Of a stretch of DNA of 64,000 nt, positions 43,803 through 53,452 are shown piece after piece. This DNA is from Treponema putidum (lineage in GTDB: Bacteria > Spirochaetota > Spirochaetia > Treponematales > Treponemataceae). The position numbers and the translations under genes are program-made. Every line of letters begins with the position of its first letter. Position 1 is the first letter of the stretch. The DNA is taken from positions 679,827 through 743,826 of the forward strand of contig NZ_CP009228.1 in NCBI RefSeq assembly GCF_000755145.1, read 5' to 3'. The notes beneath the pieces are model-generated. The model worked only from the letters and a program-made list of their open reading frames with translations. It searched no databases and was not told the origin of the DNA.

Positions 43803-45323
43803 ATGAAAGAGGGTTTAAAAAAATACCTTGAAAAAGAAGGCCCAAATGCAAAGTTAGCAATGGTTGCATATTTGGCCAATTTGGATCAGGTTGCTTCTGT
43901 GTATCCTGAGATTGCATCAAGCATTGTTAAAGAAATTGAAAATCAGCGGAGTCACCTAAAACTCATTGCCAGCGAAAACTATTCTTCGTTGGCAGTTCAG
44001 TCCGCTATGGGTAACCTGTTGACCGATAAATATGCTGAAGGCTTCCCGGAACACCGATATTACGGAGGCTGCCAAAACGTCGATGCAGTCGAAAATGCAG
44101 CCTGTGAAGAAGCATGCAAAATTTTCGGAGCCGAACATGCCTACGTTCAGCCCCACTCCGGTGCCGATGCAAATATCGTAGCATATTGGGCTATCTTAAA
44201 TGCCAAGGTTGAAGAGCCTTTTTTAAAAAAATTTGAAACGGTTGTAGATGGAAAGGTAAAAAAAATGAGCCTTGAAGGCTTGAGCCACAAGGACTGGGAA
44301 GAGCTTCGCCATTCTCTAGGAAACCAAAAACTTATGGGTTTGGACTACTATTCGGGCGGACACCTCACGCATGGGTATGTTCAAAACGTTTCTTCAAAAA
44401 TGTTTAGAACATGCTCGTACACTGTCGATAAAGAAACGGGAGAGCTTAACTACGATGAAATTGAAAAACAAGCAATGCAAGAGAAGCCTCTCATTCTTTT
44501 GGCAGGTTACAGCGCATATCCGAGGAAAATAAACTTTAAACGCTTTAAAGAAATCGCCGATAAATGCGGTGCCGTATTGATGGTAGATATGGCCCACTTT
44601 GCGGGACTCGTCGCCGGAAAAGTTTTTGAAGGAGAATACAATCCGGTTCTGTGGGCGGACGTGGTTACAACTACAACTCACAAAACTCTTAGAGGCCCCC
44701 GCGGCGCCATGATTCTTTGTAAAAAAGAATTTGCAGAATTTGTAGATAAAGGCTGTCCGCTAGTAATCGGCGGTCCGCTCCCGCACGTAATGGCTGCAAA
44801 AGCCGTTGCCTTACGCGAAGCTTCAAGCAAAGCCTATCAAGATTATGCGCACAACGTACGCGATAATGCCGCCGCTCTTGCAGAAGAATGTATGAAGCTC
44901 GGAATGAAACTGCAAACCAACGGTACCGACAATCATTTAATGTTGATTAACGTAACAAAATATGGCTTAAACGGCCGGCAAGCGGAAACTGCAATGTCAG
45001 AGTGCGGCGTAACACTTAATAGGAACAGCCTTCCTTTCGATCCGAACGGCCCTTGGTGGACAAGCGGATTGAGGGTTGGAACTCCGGCAGTTACAACAAT
45101 CGGAATGGGCAAAACAGAAATGAAACAAATTGCTTCAATCATAGACAGGGTATTAAAGGCTTCAAAACCCGGTGTAACAAAAAGCGGAGCCCCCAGCAAG
45201 GCTAATGTTGTGGTTGACCCTGCCGTAAAAGCGGAAATTCAAAAGGAAGTTGATGCGCTCTTACACAAATTTGTTCTTTATCCTGAATTGGACTTAGACT
45301 ATTTAAAGAGTATCTATTGTTAA
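43803..45323 (+). CDS. glyA: Serine hydroxymethyltransferase (long Treponema/Chlamydia-type form)
   Basis: A 506-residue PLP enzyme converting serine + tetrahydrofolate to glycine + methylene-tetrahydrofolate. The PLP lysine is Lys294 in TTTTHKTLRGPRG. Other landmarks are LIASENYSS, YAEGFPEHRYYGG, MVDMAHFAGLVAG and the final RVGTPAVTT. It is ~85 residues longer than the usual ~420. The extra parts are an N-terminal extension of ~30 residues and an insertion at about residues 138-180 (containing VDGKVKKMSLEGLSHKDWEE), which I associate with treponemal and chlamydial enzymes. It is monocistronic, with a terminator downstream. Confidence 0.95.
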   Translation: MKEGLKKYLEKEGPNAKLAMVAYLANLDQVASVYPEIASSIVKEIENQRSHLKLIASENYSSLAVQSAMGNLLTDKYAEGFPEHRYYGGCQNVDAVENAACEEACKIFGAEHAYVQPHSGADANIVAYWAILNAKVEEPFLKKFETVVDGKVKKMSLEGLSHKDWEELRHSLGNQKLMGLDYYSGGHLTHGYVQNVSSKMFRTCSYTVDKETGELNYDEIEKQAMQEKPLILLAGYSAYPRKINFKRFKEIADKCGAVLMVDMAHFAGLVAGKVFEGEYNPVLWADVVTTTTHKTLRGPRGAMILCKKEFAEFVDKGCPLVIGGPLPHVMAAKAVALREASSKAYQDYAHNVRDNAAALAEECMKLGMKLQTNGTDNHLMLINVTKYGLNGRQAETAMSECGVTLNRNSLPFDPNGPWWTSGLRVGTPAVTTIGMGKTEMKQIASIIDRVLKASKPGVTKSGAPSKANVVVDPAVKAEIQKEVDALLHKFVLYPELDLDYLKSIYC

Positions 45324-45348
45324 AGAAAATTTTCTTATAATTGAAATA

Positions 45349-45394
45349 GGGGGCTCCTAACGGCTTTTGCTTTGTATCGGATGCCCCTTTTTTT
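45349..45394 (+). terminator. Terminator of glyA
   Basis: GGGGC (45350-45354) pairs with GCCCC (45383-45387), the stem being extended by CTCC/GGAT with mismatches, followed by seven T. A separate perfect palindrome AAGAAAATTTTCTT lies at 45323-45336. Confidence 0.7.
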
Positions 45395-45409
45395 ATTGAC
45401 TGAAATGAT

Positions 45410-45456
45410 GGAGGATGGATAAACAGTTCGCCAGAAATTCATCCTCCCTGTTTATC
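45410..45456. repeat. Interleaved inverted repeats (A-B-A'-B' order)
   Basis: A = GGAGGATG (45410-45417), B = GATAAACAG (45418-45426), 13-base spacer, A' = CATCCTCC (45440-45447), B' = CTGTTTATC (45448-45456). Both pairs are perfect. The order is not nested, so the two hairpins exclude each other. A promoter-like TTGACT (45396-45401), 16 bp, GATAAA (45418-45423) overlaps arm B. Confidence 0.85.
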
Positions 45457-45462
45457 GGACGA

Positions 45463-45550
45463 GTTTTGTGCTTTGAACAAAACATCGCATTATTGTATGC
45501 AGTTTGCGAACAAACTGCTTGAAAAAACTTTTTTCGAAAGCTGATGCTTC
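45463..45550. repeat. Series of short perfect hairpins upstream of the nitrilase gene
   Basis: In order: GTTTTGT/ACAAAAC (45463-45483), GCAGTTTG-CGAA-CAAACTGC (45499-45518), GAAAAAACTTTTTTC (45521-45535), and GAAAGC-TGAT-GCTTC (45536-45550). They fill the gap between the interleaved repeat and the ribosome-binding site. Confidence 0.75.
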
Positions 45551-45577
45551 CTGCAAAAAGTTTTTATGGAGGAAAGT

Positions 45578-46309
45578 ATGAAAATCGAACTTTGTGCATC
45601 GGAAAATAAAAACGATGATATTGATTTTAATATATCTCAAATTGAAAATTTTGTAAAAAAGACAAGACATGAAAAGCCGGATATCCTTCTCTTTGGAGAA
45701 AGTTTTTTACAAGGTTTTGATTCTCTTTGCTTTGAATATAAGAAAGATATTTTGACAGCGCTCCAAATAAACTCGGAGCCCATCGCAAAAATTCGTTCAA
45801 TTTCCAAAAAAGAAAAAACAGGCATAGGTTTCGGGTTTATCGAAAACGATCATGGAGCTATTTTCAGCTCTTATATGATAATCGGAAAAAACGGAGAAAT
45901 GATTTGCCTTTACAAAAGAGTTTCCCAAGGCTGGAGGATTGACGGAACCTGTGCCGACTATCGGGAGGGAAAAGATTTTTTTGAGTTTGATTTTGAGGAT
46001 AAACGCCTTGCTGTTTTTATTTGCGGCGACTTGTGGGAAGATAAACTTCTGGAACCGATTATAACTCTTAATCCCGATGTCTTTTTATGGCCGGTATTTT
46101 GCAGCTATACAAAGGAAGAATGGCAAAACGGCGAAGCCTCTGCTTACGCCGAAAGAACTGCAATCCTCGATAAACCGGTTTTATTTATAAACTCTCTTGT
46201 AGAGGAAAATTCTCCGGCTGTAGGAGGAGGAGCCTTTGTATGGCATCACGGCAACCTTGTTAAAGAAGTACCTATGGGCAAAACCGGTTTTTTAGTGTAC
46301 GAAATTTAG
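45578..46309 (+). CDS. Carbon-nitrogen hydrolase (nitrilase superfamily)
   Basis: A 243-residue enzyme. The ATG at 45578 is preferred over the in-frame ATG at 45566, because GGAGG lies between them at the right distance. The catalytic triad is complete: Glu in ILLFGESFLQG, Lys in MICLYKRVSQ and Cys in VFICGDLWED. The fold matches small amidases of the nitrilase superfamily that hydrolyse C-N bonds of amides; the substrate is unknown. It has its own leader with several hairpins and a TTTTTATGGAGG box. It is convergent with guaB. Confidence 0.88.
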   Translation: MKIELCASENKNDDIDFNISQIENFVKKTRHEKPDILLFGESFLQGFDSLCFEYKKDILTALQINSEPIAKIRSISKKEKTGIGFGFIENDHGAIFSSYMIIGKNGEMICLYKRVSQGWRIDGTCADYREGKDFFEFDFEDKRLAVFICGDLWEDKLLEPIITLNPDVFLWPVFCSYTKEEWQNGEASAYAERTAILDKPVLFINSLVEENSPAVGGGAFVWHHGNLVKEVPMGKTGFLVYEI

Positions 46310-46373
46310 GTAGAGCCGCTCTTTGAGTAATAGATATAGATGCTCCTTTAGCAATGGATTGAGTCCCTCTTAA

Positions 46374-47888
46374 TTAGTAATTAGAGCTTGAAGAATGGCT
46401 CATATCTTTTAATACGACATCGTGGGGGCCGCCTTCAATAATACTGGCCGAAGAAACTAAAGTTATTTTAGCATCACGCTGGAATTCAGGAATACTTAAA
46501 ACCCCGCAATTACACATTGTTGAGCGTATCTTGTTTAGGGTTACAGCAACGTTATCATGAAGTTTTCCTGCATAAGGAACATAGGAGTCCACCCCTTCTT
46601 CAAACGATAGCTTTTTCTCTCCGCCCGAATCATAACGCTGCCAGTTTCTAGCCCTCGCTGAACCTTCACCCCAGTATTCTTTCATATAGTTTCCGTTAAT
46701 CAGTACCTTATTTGTGGGACTTTCGTCAAAGCGGGCAAAGTACCGGCCGAGCATACAAAAATCGCTCCCCATAGCGAGGGCTAAGGTTATGTGATAGTCA
46801 AAAACAATTCCGCCGTCAGAACATATCGGAATATAAATTCCCTTCTTTTTAAAGTATTCATCTCTGGCCTTAGCAACCTCTATTACGGCAGTTGCCTGAC
46901 CTCGTCCTATTCCCTTTGTTTCGCGAGTAATACAGATTGAACCGCCTCCTATTCCGACTTTTATAAAATCGGCTCCTGCATCCGCTAAAAAATTAAAGCC
47001 GTCGGCATCTACAACATTGCCAGCCCCTATAGGAATTGAGTCCCCGTATTTTTCTTTTACAAATTGAATAGTCTGCCTTTGCCAATCGCTAAACCCGTCG
47101 GAGGAGTCTATACAGAGCACATCGGTACCCGCTTCAACAAGGGCAGGAACACGCTCTTCATAGTCCCTTGTGTTTATACCGGCTCCCACCATGTAACGCT
47201 TTTTTTCATCAAGAAGTTCAAGAGGATTTTCGGTATTGCTTTCATAGTCTTTTCTAAATACAAAAGCAACAAGACAGCCTTTTTTGTCCAAGATCGGAAG
47301 AGAATTTAGCTTATATTCCCAGATAATGTCTTGGGCTTTTTTTAGGCTTATTCCTTCTTCTGCTACATGGAGACGTTCGATAGGTGTCATAAATTCTTTT
47401 ACCCTAGTATTTAAATCAGTGTGACCTATGCGGTAATCTCTGCCCGTAACCACACCTAATAGCTTTCCGTGTCCTGTCCCGTCATCGGTTACGGCAACGG
47501 TGGTATGGTCGGTTTTGTCTTTTAAGTCTAAAACATCGCTCAATGTTTGATCGGGCGTAATGTTTGAATCGCTTTCGACAAAGCCCGCCCGATAGTTTTT
47601 TACTTTTGCAACCATCTTAGCTTCATTTTCGATAGATTGAGAGCCGAAAATAAAAGAAATGCCGCCTTCCCGTGCAAGAGCAATAGCCATATTATGATCT
47701 GAAACCGACTGCATAATCGAAGATACCAGAGGAATATTTAAACTTATTTTAGGCGGTGTTTCTTTTTTGTATTTTGTTAAAGGTGTTTTAAGAGAAACTG
47801 CCTGAGGAACGTGCTTGATTCCTGAAAGACGCGGCACCAGTAAATATTCGCTGAATGTATGCGAAGGTTCATCATAAAAAAAAGCCAT
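46374..47888 (-). CDS. guaB: IMP dehydrogenase
   Basis: A 504-residue enzyme oxidising IMP to XMP with NAD, the committed step of GMP synthesis. The TIM barrel carries the active-site Cys loop [13 protein letters not shown], the IMP-binding [11 protein letters not shown] and the flap region [14 protein letters not shown]. Two CBS domains are inserted at about residues 105-225 ([10 protein letters not shown] and [13 protein letters not shown]). GAGGTGAT precedes the ATG. It is monocistronic and convergent with the nitrilase gene. No XMP aminase (guaA) is nearby. The barrel wording ([19 protein letters not shown]) differs somewhat from E. coli GuaB, as in other divergent IMPDHs. Confidence 0.94.
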   Translation of the reverse strand: MAFFYDEPSHTFSEYLLVPRLSGIKHVPQAVSLKTPLTKYKKETPPKISLNIPLVSSIMQSVSDHNMAIALAREGGISFIFGSQSIENEAKMVAKVKNYRAGFVESDSNITPDQTLSDVLDLKDKTDHTTVAVTDDGTGHGKLLGVVTGRDYRIGHTDLNTRVKEFMTPIERLHVAEEGISLKKAQDIIWEYKLNSLPILDKKGCLVAFVFRKDYESNTENPLELLDEKKRYMVGAGINTRDYEERVPALVEAGTDVLCIDSSDGFSDWQRQTIQFVKEKYGDSIPIGAGNVVDADGFNFLADAGADFIKVGIGGGSICITRETKGIGRGQATAVIEVAKARDEYFKKKGIYIPICSDGGIVFDYHITLALAMGSDFCMLGRYFARFDESPTNKVLINGNYMKEYWGEGSARARNWQRYDSGGEKKLSFEEGVDSYVPYAGKLHDNVAVTLNKIRSTMCNCGVLSIPEFQRDAKITLVSSASIIEGGPHDVVLKDMSHSSSSNY

Positions 47889-47988
47889 AGATCACCTCGA
47901 AAATGAATTTTCTAATAGTATAATTTTTTGGAAAAAAAATCAAGGCTGCGGCCTATTTTTAATATCCGCCTCTTTTGAGCAATACTGT

Positions 47989-48771
47989 TTAATTTTTATT
48001 TTTTGTGCCGAGATATTTTTTATAATGATTATAAAAAATAAATACCTTTTCAAACAAAAATACAAAAATTATAAATCCGCAGGAATATTCAGCGATTAAA
48101 AAGAAATTTTTAAAATTATCGGGACAATTAACAAAAAACTGTATCATTTTAAGACTGTAAAAAATCATAGTAACCGCTATTGTTATCTTCCCTCCCTTCG
48201 TAGATTTTATTTCAACAGGGAATTTCAACAACATAAAAAACAACATACCTATGGCTTGGAACATCAGCCTTCCGAAGATGAGATAGAAAAACCAATTCGG
48301 AAGTAACGCCAACTGATAATATACAATTGAAACGAGAGCAAGGAGGGAATAATCGCTCATAGAATCAAGCATACGGCCTATCTTTGTCTCCTGATTAAAT
48401 TTTCTTGCTATAAAACCGTCAAAAAAATCAGTTAGAAAAACCAAAATCAACACAACAGCCAATATTATTTTAAAGTATTTTATCTCATTTTGTTTTAAAA
48501 GAAAGGCAATCAGAGGAACCGAACTTATGCGGAAAAGAGTGATGGCATTTGCAAGATTAATTTTCTCAAGTAAAAGATTATTCTCCACATTTACAAATTC
48601 TCCTTTATATAGAATCAAAAAAAGCAAAAGCAGAGAATGCCATAAAGTTATATGTATTAAAAAAGCACTAAAAATTTCTTTATCCGTGTTAAATATCTTA
48701 TAAATTGCAAAAACAGCTGAAAATTGAAACAGCCAATAAAATAAGACCAATCTGCCGATTTTTTTTTCCAT
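47989..48771 (-). CDS. CDP-alcohol phosphatidyltransferase family membrane enzyme
   Basis: A 260-residue membrane protein with about seven hydrophobic segments. The complete family motif is DFFDGFIARKFN-x(5)-GRMLDSMSD, i.e. D-x2-D-G-x2-A-R-x8-G-x3-D-x3-D. These enzymes join a CDP-linked group to an alcohol in phospholipid synthesis. PgsA-like (glycerol phosphate), choline/ethanolamine phosphotransferase-like and inositol phosphate enzymes share the motif, so the substrate is open. An extra ~60 residues precede the motif, longer than typical PgsA. It follows the WecA/TagO-type gene by 18 bases on the same strand, suggesting a shared envelope-lipid operon. Confidence 0.82.
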   Translation of the reverse strand: MEKKIGRLVLFYWLFQFSAVFAIYKIFNTDKEIFSAFLIHITLWHSLLLLFLILYKGEFVNVENNLLLEKINLANAITLFRISSVPLIAFLLKQNEIKYFKIILAVVLILVFLTDFFDGFIARKFNQETKIGRMLDSMSDYSLLALVSIVYYQLALLPNWFFYLIFGRLMFQAIGMLFFMLLKFPVEIKSTKGGKITIAVTMIFYSLKMIQFFVNCPDNFKNFFLIAEYSCGFIIFVFLFEKVFIFYNHYKKYLGTKNKN

Positions 48772-48789
48772 AAAAGAAGTAACTCCGCA

Positions 48790-49872
48790 TTATCTCAATT
48801 TTTTATTTAAAATTTTTTCTTTTTCATAATGAATTAATGTAAAAAACAATAAGCCTACAAGTATCAGCCCTATCAAAATTATAAGAGCTTCAACCCCTTG
48901 CAAAACTATAGCCATTCCTGCAAACAAATCTATTATAAGCTGGAATATCATAAAAATATACAAAGCTCCTCTAGGACTAAAACCTATAAGCATAAGCTTA
49001 TGGTGAAGATGAAATTTATCGCCCTCACCTATAGGACGTTTATCCCTCACCCTGCGCCATATAGCTGCAAAAGTATCAAAGATAGGCAGCATTAAAATAA
49101 CAGCGGCAAATTGCAGTCCTGCCGATTCGTAACCTATGGGCGAAGGTATAAGAGGAAGGATTGCCAATACAAAACCTAAGATTTGTGAGCCGCAATCTCC
49201 CATAAATATTTTTGCTTTGGGACGCGACAAATTAAAAAATAAAAATCCTATGATTGCAAATGCAAGAATAAGAATACGAAATATGATCATATAGCTTATC
49301 CCAATAGCATAATAAATTGCAGCATAAGTTAGGAGTACAGAAGCACCTAAACATCCGGCTTGACCGTCAATTCCATCAACAAGATTAATTGCATTGGTAA
49401 TTCCTATTATCCATAAGAAAGTAATTAAATATGTTTCAGGCCCCATATACCAAAAGAAGCCTATAGGCCCAAAACTTATTTTTTTAAATGTATATCCTCC
49501 GTATAAAACTATTACGGCTGCACAAGATTGAACTAATAGCTTAAAAATCGCCCTCCAATTTTTTATATCGTCCCAAAGGCCCATTATAAATATAATCATA
49601 CTTCCTAAAGCAATATAAAAAAAATTGGAATGTATTAAGCGCAAATCAGGAAAACGAAAATGCAATATTATGCTGGAAATTAAGTAAGCAAGCCCGAATC
49701 CAACCCCTCCTATCCTAGGTATATTACCTGAATGAATTTTTCTTCCGCCTGTTTTGTCATATAGATTATGTTTTTTTGAAAACCTAATCAATATATAAAC
49801 AAAAAAAGCGGACGACATACAGGGAAGAATAATTATATAAAAGACAAACTGAATTATAGGCAAACTCGGCAT
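48790..49872 (-). CDS. WecA/TagO-type polyprenyl-phosphate sugar-1-phosphate transferase
   Basis: A 360-residue protein with about eleven membrane segments from the MraY/WecA family. It transfers a HexNAc-1-phosphate from UDP-sugar to undecaprenyl phosphate at the inner face of the membrane, starting an envelope glycan. Key motifs are KIHSGNIPRIGGVGF, the metal-binding GLWDDIKNW, NAINLVDGIDGQAG, AKIFMGDCGSQ and the HLHHKL loop. The WecA/TagO-type ending (HLHH) distinguishes it from MraY. The AGGAG before the ATG at 49872 is only one base away, an unusually short spacing; an in-frame TTG three codons later would be better placed. The glycan it serves is unknown. Confidence 0.9.
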   Translation of the reverse strand: MPSLPIIQFVFYIIILPCMSSAFFVYILIRFSKKHNLYDKTGGRKIHSGNIPRIGGVGFGLAYLISSIILHFRFPDLRLIHSNFFYIALGSMIIFIMGLWDDIKNWRAIFKLLVQSCAAVIVLYGGYTFKKISFGPIGFFWYMGPETYLITFLWIIGITNAINLVDGIDGQAGCLGASVLLTYAAIYYAIGISYMIIFRILILAFAIIGFLFFNLSRPKAKIFMGDCGSQILGFVLAILPLIPSPIGYESAGLQFAAVILMLPIFDTFAAIWRRVRDKRPIGEGDKFHLHHKLMLIGFSPRGALYIFMIFQLIIDLFAGMAIVLQGVEALIILIGLILVGLLFFTLIHYEKEKILNKKLR

Positions 49873-49898
49873 TCTCCTTAATTACATTCACTGCCGCC

Positions 49899-49927
49899 AT
49901 TATACAACAATATAACTAAATTAGCAA
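49899..49927 (-). promoter_or_regulatory. Promoter of the wecA-like operon
   Basis: Minus strand: TTGCTA (49927-49922), 17 bp, TATAAT (49904-49899), about 20-nt leader. Confidence 0.65.
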
Positions 49928-49961
49928 GTCTTAACACAATAAGGAGAACCCTTCATTAACC

Positions 49962-51947
49962 TTATTCTATATTGATTTTTTCAACATAATCTAAAAAAGC
50001 AAAGCGAATGCCGGAATATTCTTTTTCGGCTTGTACAATTTTCTTCTTTAAATTATCCAAGGAATTTTCTATCTCCAAAAGTTTATCTAAGAACATTTTT
50101 CCTTGTTGAGTCTCGGAGCCCACAGCTTGAATATTTTTGCGTACCCTATCTTGTTCGGTATTAAGTTCTTTTTGTTCATTTTGTAAATTATTTAAAGAAA
50201 TTTGGGCCTTGTCTACCTTAGCTTTTTCATCTAAAATTGATTTAAAAGCTTTTTTTATTTTTTCAGGAATCTCCGAATTGGAATAAATACCTAGCATTGC
50301 ATTATTATCCATCGTATTGATTTGCAAAATTTCTTCAAAAAGTCTTTCTTCAACTACTTCAAGTTTTCCTTGCGAACCGGCTTTTACCTTTATGTTAAAC
50401 CTGTACTTGTTTGAAGTCTTTTCCAACAAGGCTTTTTCATCGGCAAGCTTGTATCCCGAGCTTATAGGATGCTCGACCACAATAGAGCGTTCTTTTGATG
50501 CAGCATTCTTAATAGTATACAGAGAGTTCTTAGACGACTTGTATTGCCGATGCAGCACTCCCTTTACAATTTTAATAGTTTGGATTTGCTTGTCAAAGTT
50601 TTCGGTTCTACTCCCCCGCACATCCATATCATCCCCAAAAGCTATAAACCGTTTTTCTTTTTCGGGTAAAAACTCCAAAATAGCATCGCCTACATATTCT
50701 CCGTTTTCAAAAACCGTAATAGGCCCTGCAGGAAATTTAAGTCCGGAATTATTCTCGATACTGATACATAGCTTAGGGTGCACATCAGCCCCATAAGCCA
50801 TATTCGAAAAAACCGAATATTTTTGAGCCGGAAGAGAAACAAGGCTTAACGGAATCATAGTGCTTTTTTGTCTGGGTAAATTAACGGGTTTAACCGGAGT
50901 AAAAGCAAACATTTCTCCTGCCGAGGTCTTAGCAACAGTCTGATTTTCAAAATAAGAAGAGCCGTCGTCATCGGCCATTGCAGAAGCAAGTTCCTTAGAA
51001 TAAGCCCTTTTTTCCATCAATGGTACTGCCATAGGTTCTTCATAAACCATATCGCTATCATAAGCGGAATCAAAGGTTTCAGGACTAGCCGCCTGACCTG
51101 CAAGAATCGGAATAGTTTCGCGCTCAGTATAATAAGGTTCATATAAATTTTGTTTAAAACCTACCGGCCGGCCGCTTGTCAGAGTAAGTTTTACATCCTT
51201 CCAATCGATATCAGTAGAGTTGTCTATTATTGCCCAAGCCTGAAATGCTGCACTGGTATTACCCATGTCGAGCCTATATGAAGGCTTCCAAATAGGAGCT
51301 TCCATAACATAAGAAAGTCCTATCTTCCTTTCACCCTCCGATTCTATATCTATTGAAATCAGCTTTCTTTCCTTTGCCGAAGCTTCTAAAATGAGACTTA
51401 AGGCTTTTTGCAAATCTTCATTTCTCTGGGGATCCGTAAATTTGAAAGATTGCACATCATTAAAAGATATAATCTTAACACCATCAGCCGAAACAATGGA
51501 AAGTAGAATACCGGCTTTAGAATCTTCAATTTTATCTACACTTAAAATTTTACCTGTAATCTTATTCTGGGTATAAACTTCAATTTCGGCACCTTTTTGT
51601 GCCTTAAGAAGTTTAAAAATAGAGTCATTCCCGAATAAATCAACCTTTAAACTCTGCATTGTTTTTTTAAGAGTATCTTCCGATTGATAATTTATCGATA
51701 AATTCTTTGCGGCAGGGTCTTTTACAAAAACGGACTTTAAGACATCGCTGATTTGGGAAGGAAGAAACAATAAATCTATCTTACCGGACCCTTTTACAAT
51801 GCCTTCATGCTCATAATGGGCTACACCCGAAGAATAAAGAGTTACCTTTTTTAACGGAATATCATCTTCATTAAAACCGCTTTCAGGATCGGCAAAAACC
51901 GTAGCCATACAAAGTAATGAAATTAACATAAAAAATCTTTTTTTCAT
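49962..51947 (-). CDS. Exported DUF4139 protein
   Basis: A 661-residue protein with a cleavable signal peptide (residues 1-19, ending VFA). After it come the short repeat-like strand segment KKVTLYSSGVAHYEHEG, typical of the family's N-terminal domain, and the DUF4139 beta-domain at about residues 200-520 (KIGLSYVMEAPIWKPSYRLD is its entry motif). A C-terminal coiled coil lies at about residues 575-650 (Lys/Glu/Gln-rich). The family includes proteins of unknown role in bacterial envelopes. GGAGGAGG precedes the ATG. It is divergent from a TPR gene and probably monocistronic. Confidence 0.82.
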   Translation of the reverse strand: MKKRFFMLISLLCMATVFADPESGFNEDDIPLKKVTLYSSGVAHYEHEGIVKGSGKIDLLFLPSQISDVLKSVFVKDPAAKNLSINYQSEDTLKKTMQSLKVDLFGNDSIFKLLKAQKGAEIEVYTQNKITGKILSVDKIEDSKAGILLSIVSADGVKIISFNDVQSFKFTDPQRNEDLQKALSLILEASAKERKLISIDIESEGERKIGLSYVMEAPIWKPSYRLDMGNTSAAFQAWAIIDNSTDIDWKDVKLTLTSGRPVGFKQNLYEPYYTERETIPILAGQAASPETFDSAYDSDMVYEEPMAVPLMEKRAYSKELASAMADDDGSSYFENQTVAKTSAGEMFAFTPVKPVNLPRQKSTMIPLSLVSLPAQKYSVFSNMAYGADVHPKLCISIENNSGLKFPAGPITVFENGEYVGDAILEFLPEKEKRFIAFGDDMDVRGSRTENFDKQIQTIKIVKGVLHRQYKSSKNSLYTIKNAASKERSIVVEHPISSGYKLADEKALLEKTSNKYRFNIKVKAGSQGKLEVVEERLFEEILQINTMDNNAMLGIYSNSEIPEKIKKAFKSILDEKAKVDKAQISLNNLQNEQKELNTEQDRVRKNIQAVGSETQQGKMFLDKLLEIENSLDNLKKKIVQAEKEYSGIRFAFLDYVEKINIE

Positions 51948-52069
51948 ACCTCCTCCAAGGAAATAACGTATTTTTTATTATATCATAGATAAAAACCGTT
52001 GACTAGGGTATAATTTGCAGCTATCGGTAATTTATGACGTGATTATTAATAAATTCAATTCATCTTCCA

Positions 52070-52098
52070 TTGACATATCTCAAAATAAAACGCATAAT
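52070..52098 (+). promoter_or_regulatory. Promoter predicted to give a leaderless TPR-gene mRNA
   Basis: TTGACA (52070-52075), 17 bp, CATAAT (52093-52098), 6 bases (AGGAGA), ATG at 52105. An AGGAGA is present but lies between -10 and ATG, so it would not be transcribed if the start is at the usual distance. Confidence 0.7.
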
Positions 52099-52104
52099 AG
52101 GAGA

Positions 52105-53445
52105 ATGGTATCAACTATTATTATTTCCTTTTTTATTATTATTATTGTTGCTGTTATCATTGTCTTTATAGCTACACAGAAAAAATCCTCAGCGGGAGGA
52201 GGAAGAAAGAAAGTTAAAGGCAGGGCAGCTTTAATGAAAGAAGCCTCACGCCGCTTAGCCCAAAACCCTCATGATATTGAAGGTTTATTTATAATGGGGG
52301 ATATTTATTATCAAGACCAAGACTGGGAAAAAGCATATACGGCATATTCGGCCTTGCTGGATAGAATGAAACCGCTCGAAATTAATAAGCAGCTGGATGT
52401 TGCAATAAAGTATGGAACTTGTGCCTCAAAAACGAACAGGCTCCCTGAAGCAAAAAAAGGTTTTCTTTTGGCAGAAACGATCAATCCTAAAAGTATTGAT
52501 GTCAGTTATAATTTAGGTTATATCTATTATCTCGAAAAAGACTACGAAAAGGCGGTTAAATTTTTCAAAAGAGCCTTAATAATTGAACCAAACAGTTTTT
52601 TGGCTACAAAATATCTCGGATATACCTTTCAGAATTTACATAAATACAATGAGGCCTTACCTGCTTTTAAAAAGGCTTTGGATTTTAAGCCCGATGACAA
52701 AGAAGTTTTATTTGCAATGGGTGAATGTTTTTATGAAACGGAAGCAACAGACCGCTGCTTAAAGATATTGAACCATCTTAGGGTGGATCCGGTTTTTGGG
52801 CCGCAGGCTGCCCTGTATACAGGTATGATAAAGGCAAAGGCCAATCAATTGGAAAGAGCTATTGAAGACTTCCAAATAGGTTTAAAACATACAGGAGCAT
52901 CCCCGGAAATTTCCAATGAGCTAAAGTATAGGCTGGCACAAGCTTATATCAAGACTCAAGAAATAGGCCAAGCTCTTCATCTTTTGAAGGAAATTCAAAA
53001 TACAAGCCCGGGATACAAGGATGCAGCAACCTTAATAATGAGATATCAGGAATTAAATAAAAACAAGAATTTGCAGATATATCTAATGTCGGGGCAAAGC
53101 GAATTCGTAGCTCTTTGCCGAAAGATTGTAGCCCGCTTTTATCCGAAAGCTAAGGTAAAAATAGTTGACATTTCCGTATTGGCAGCCTATACCGATATAG
53201 TCGCAGAAATAGATACCCCGCGCTTTTCGGATACGGTTATTTTTAGATTTTTTAGATCACAAGGAACGGTAGGAGAACTTCTTTTGCGGGAACTGCATGC
53301 CCGCCTCAAAGAAGTAAAGGGCGGAACAGGAATCTGTATGAGTGCAGGGACATTCACCGAAGAAGCGGTTAGATTTTCTGAAGGCCGGCCTTTAGACCTA
53401 TACGACAAAACAAGACTTTCGAGCGTTTTAAACTCATTAAAATAA
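52105..53445 (+). CDS. Membrane-anchored TPR protein
   Basis: A 446-residue protein from the ATG at 52105; a start 30 codons upstream would run through the promoter. A single N-terminal membrane helix (residues ~3-23, IIISFFIIIIVAVIIVFIA) is followed by a Gly/Lys-rich linker and five or more TPR units (for example YNLGYIYYLEKDYEKAVKFF and ALPAFKKALDFKPDDKEVL). The last ~130 residues form a separate alpha/beta domain of unknown family (AKVKIVDISVLAAYTDIVAE). It probably acts as an inner-membrane scaffold; partners are unknown. Confidence 0.8.
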   Translation: MVSTIIISFFIIIIVAVIIVFIATQKKSSAGGGRKKVKGRAALMKEASRRLAQNPHDIEGLFIMGDIYYQDQDWEKAYTAYSALLDRMKPLEINKQLDVAIKYGTCASKTNRLPEAKKGFLLAETINPKSIDVSYNLGYIYYLEKDYEKAVKFFKRALIIEPNSFLATKYLGYTFQNLHKYNEALPAFKKALDFKPDDKEVLFAMGECFYETEATDRCLKILNHLRVDPVFGPQAALYTGMIKAKANQLERAIEDFQIGLKHTGASPEISNELKYRLAQAYIKTQEIGQALHLLKEIQNTSPGYKDAATLIMRYQELNKNKNLQIYLMSGQSEFVALCRKIVARFYPKAKVKIVDISVLAAYTDIVAEIDTPRFSDTVIFRFFRSQGTVGELLLRELHARLKEVKGGTGICMSAGTFTEEAVRFSEGRPLDLYDKTRLSSVLNSLK

Positions 53446-53452
53446 ATATAAC

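Noticed and set aside
51999-52014. TTGACT and TATAAT close together upstream of the TPR gene
   Set aside because: They are only 4 bp apart, so they cannot form one promoter; the TTGACA/CATAAT pair with 17-bp spacing downstream fits better.
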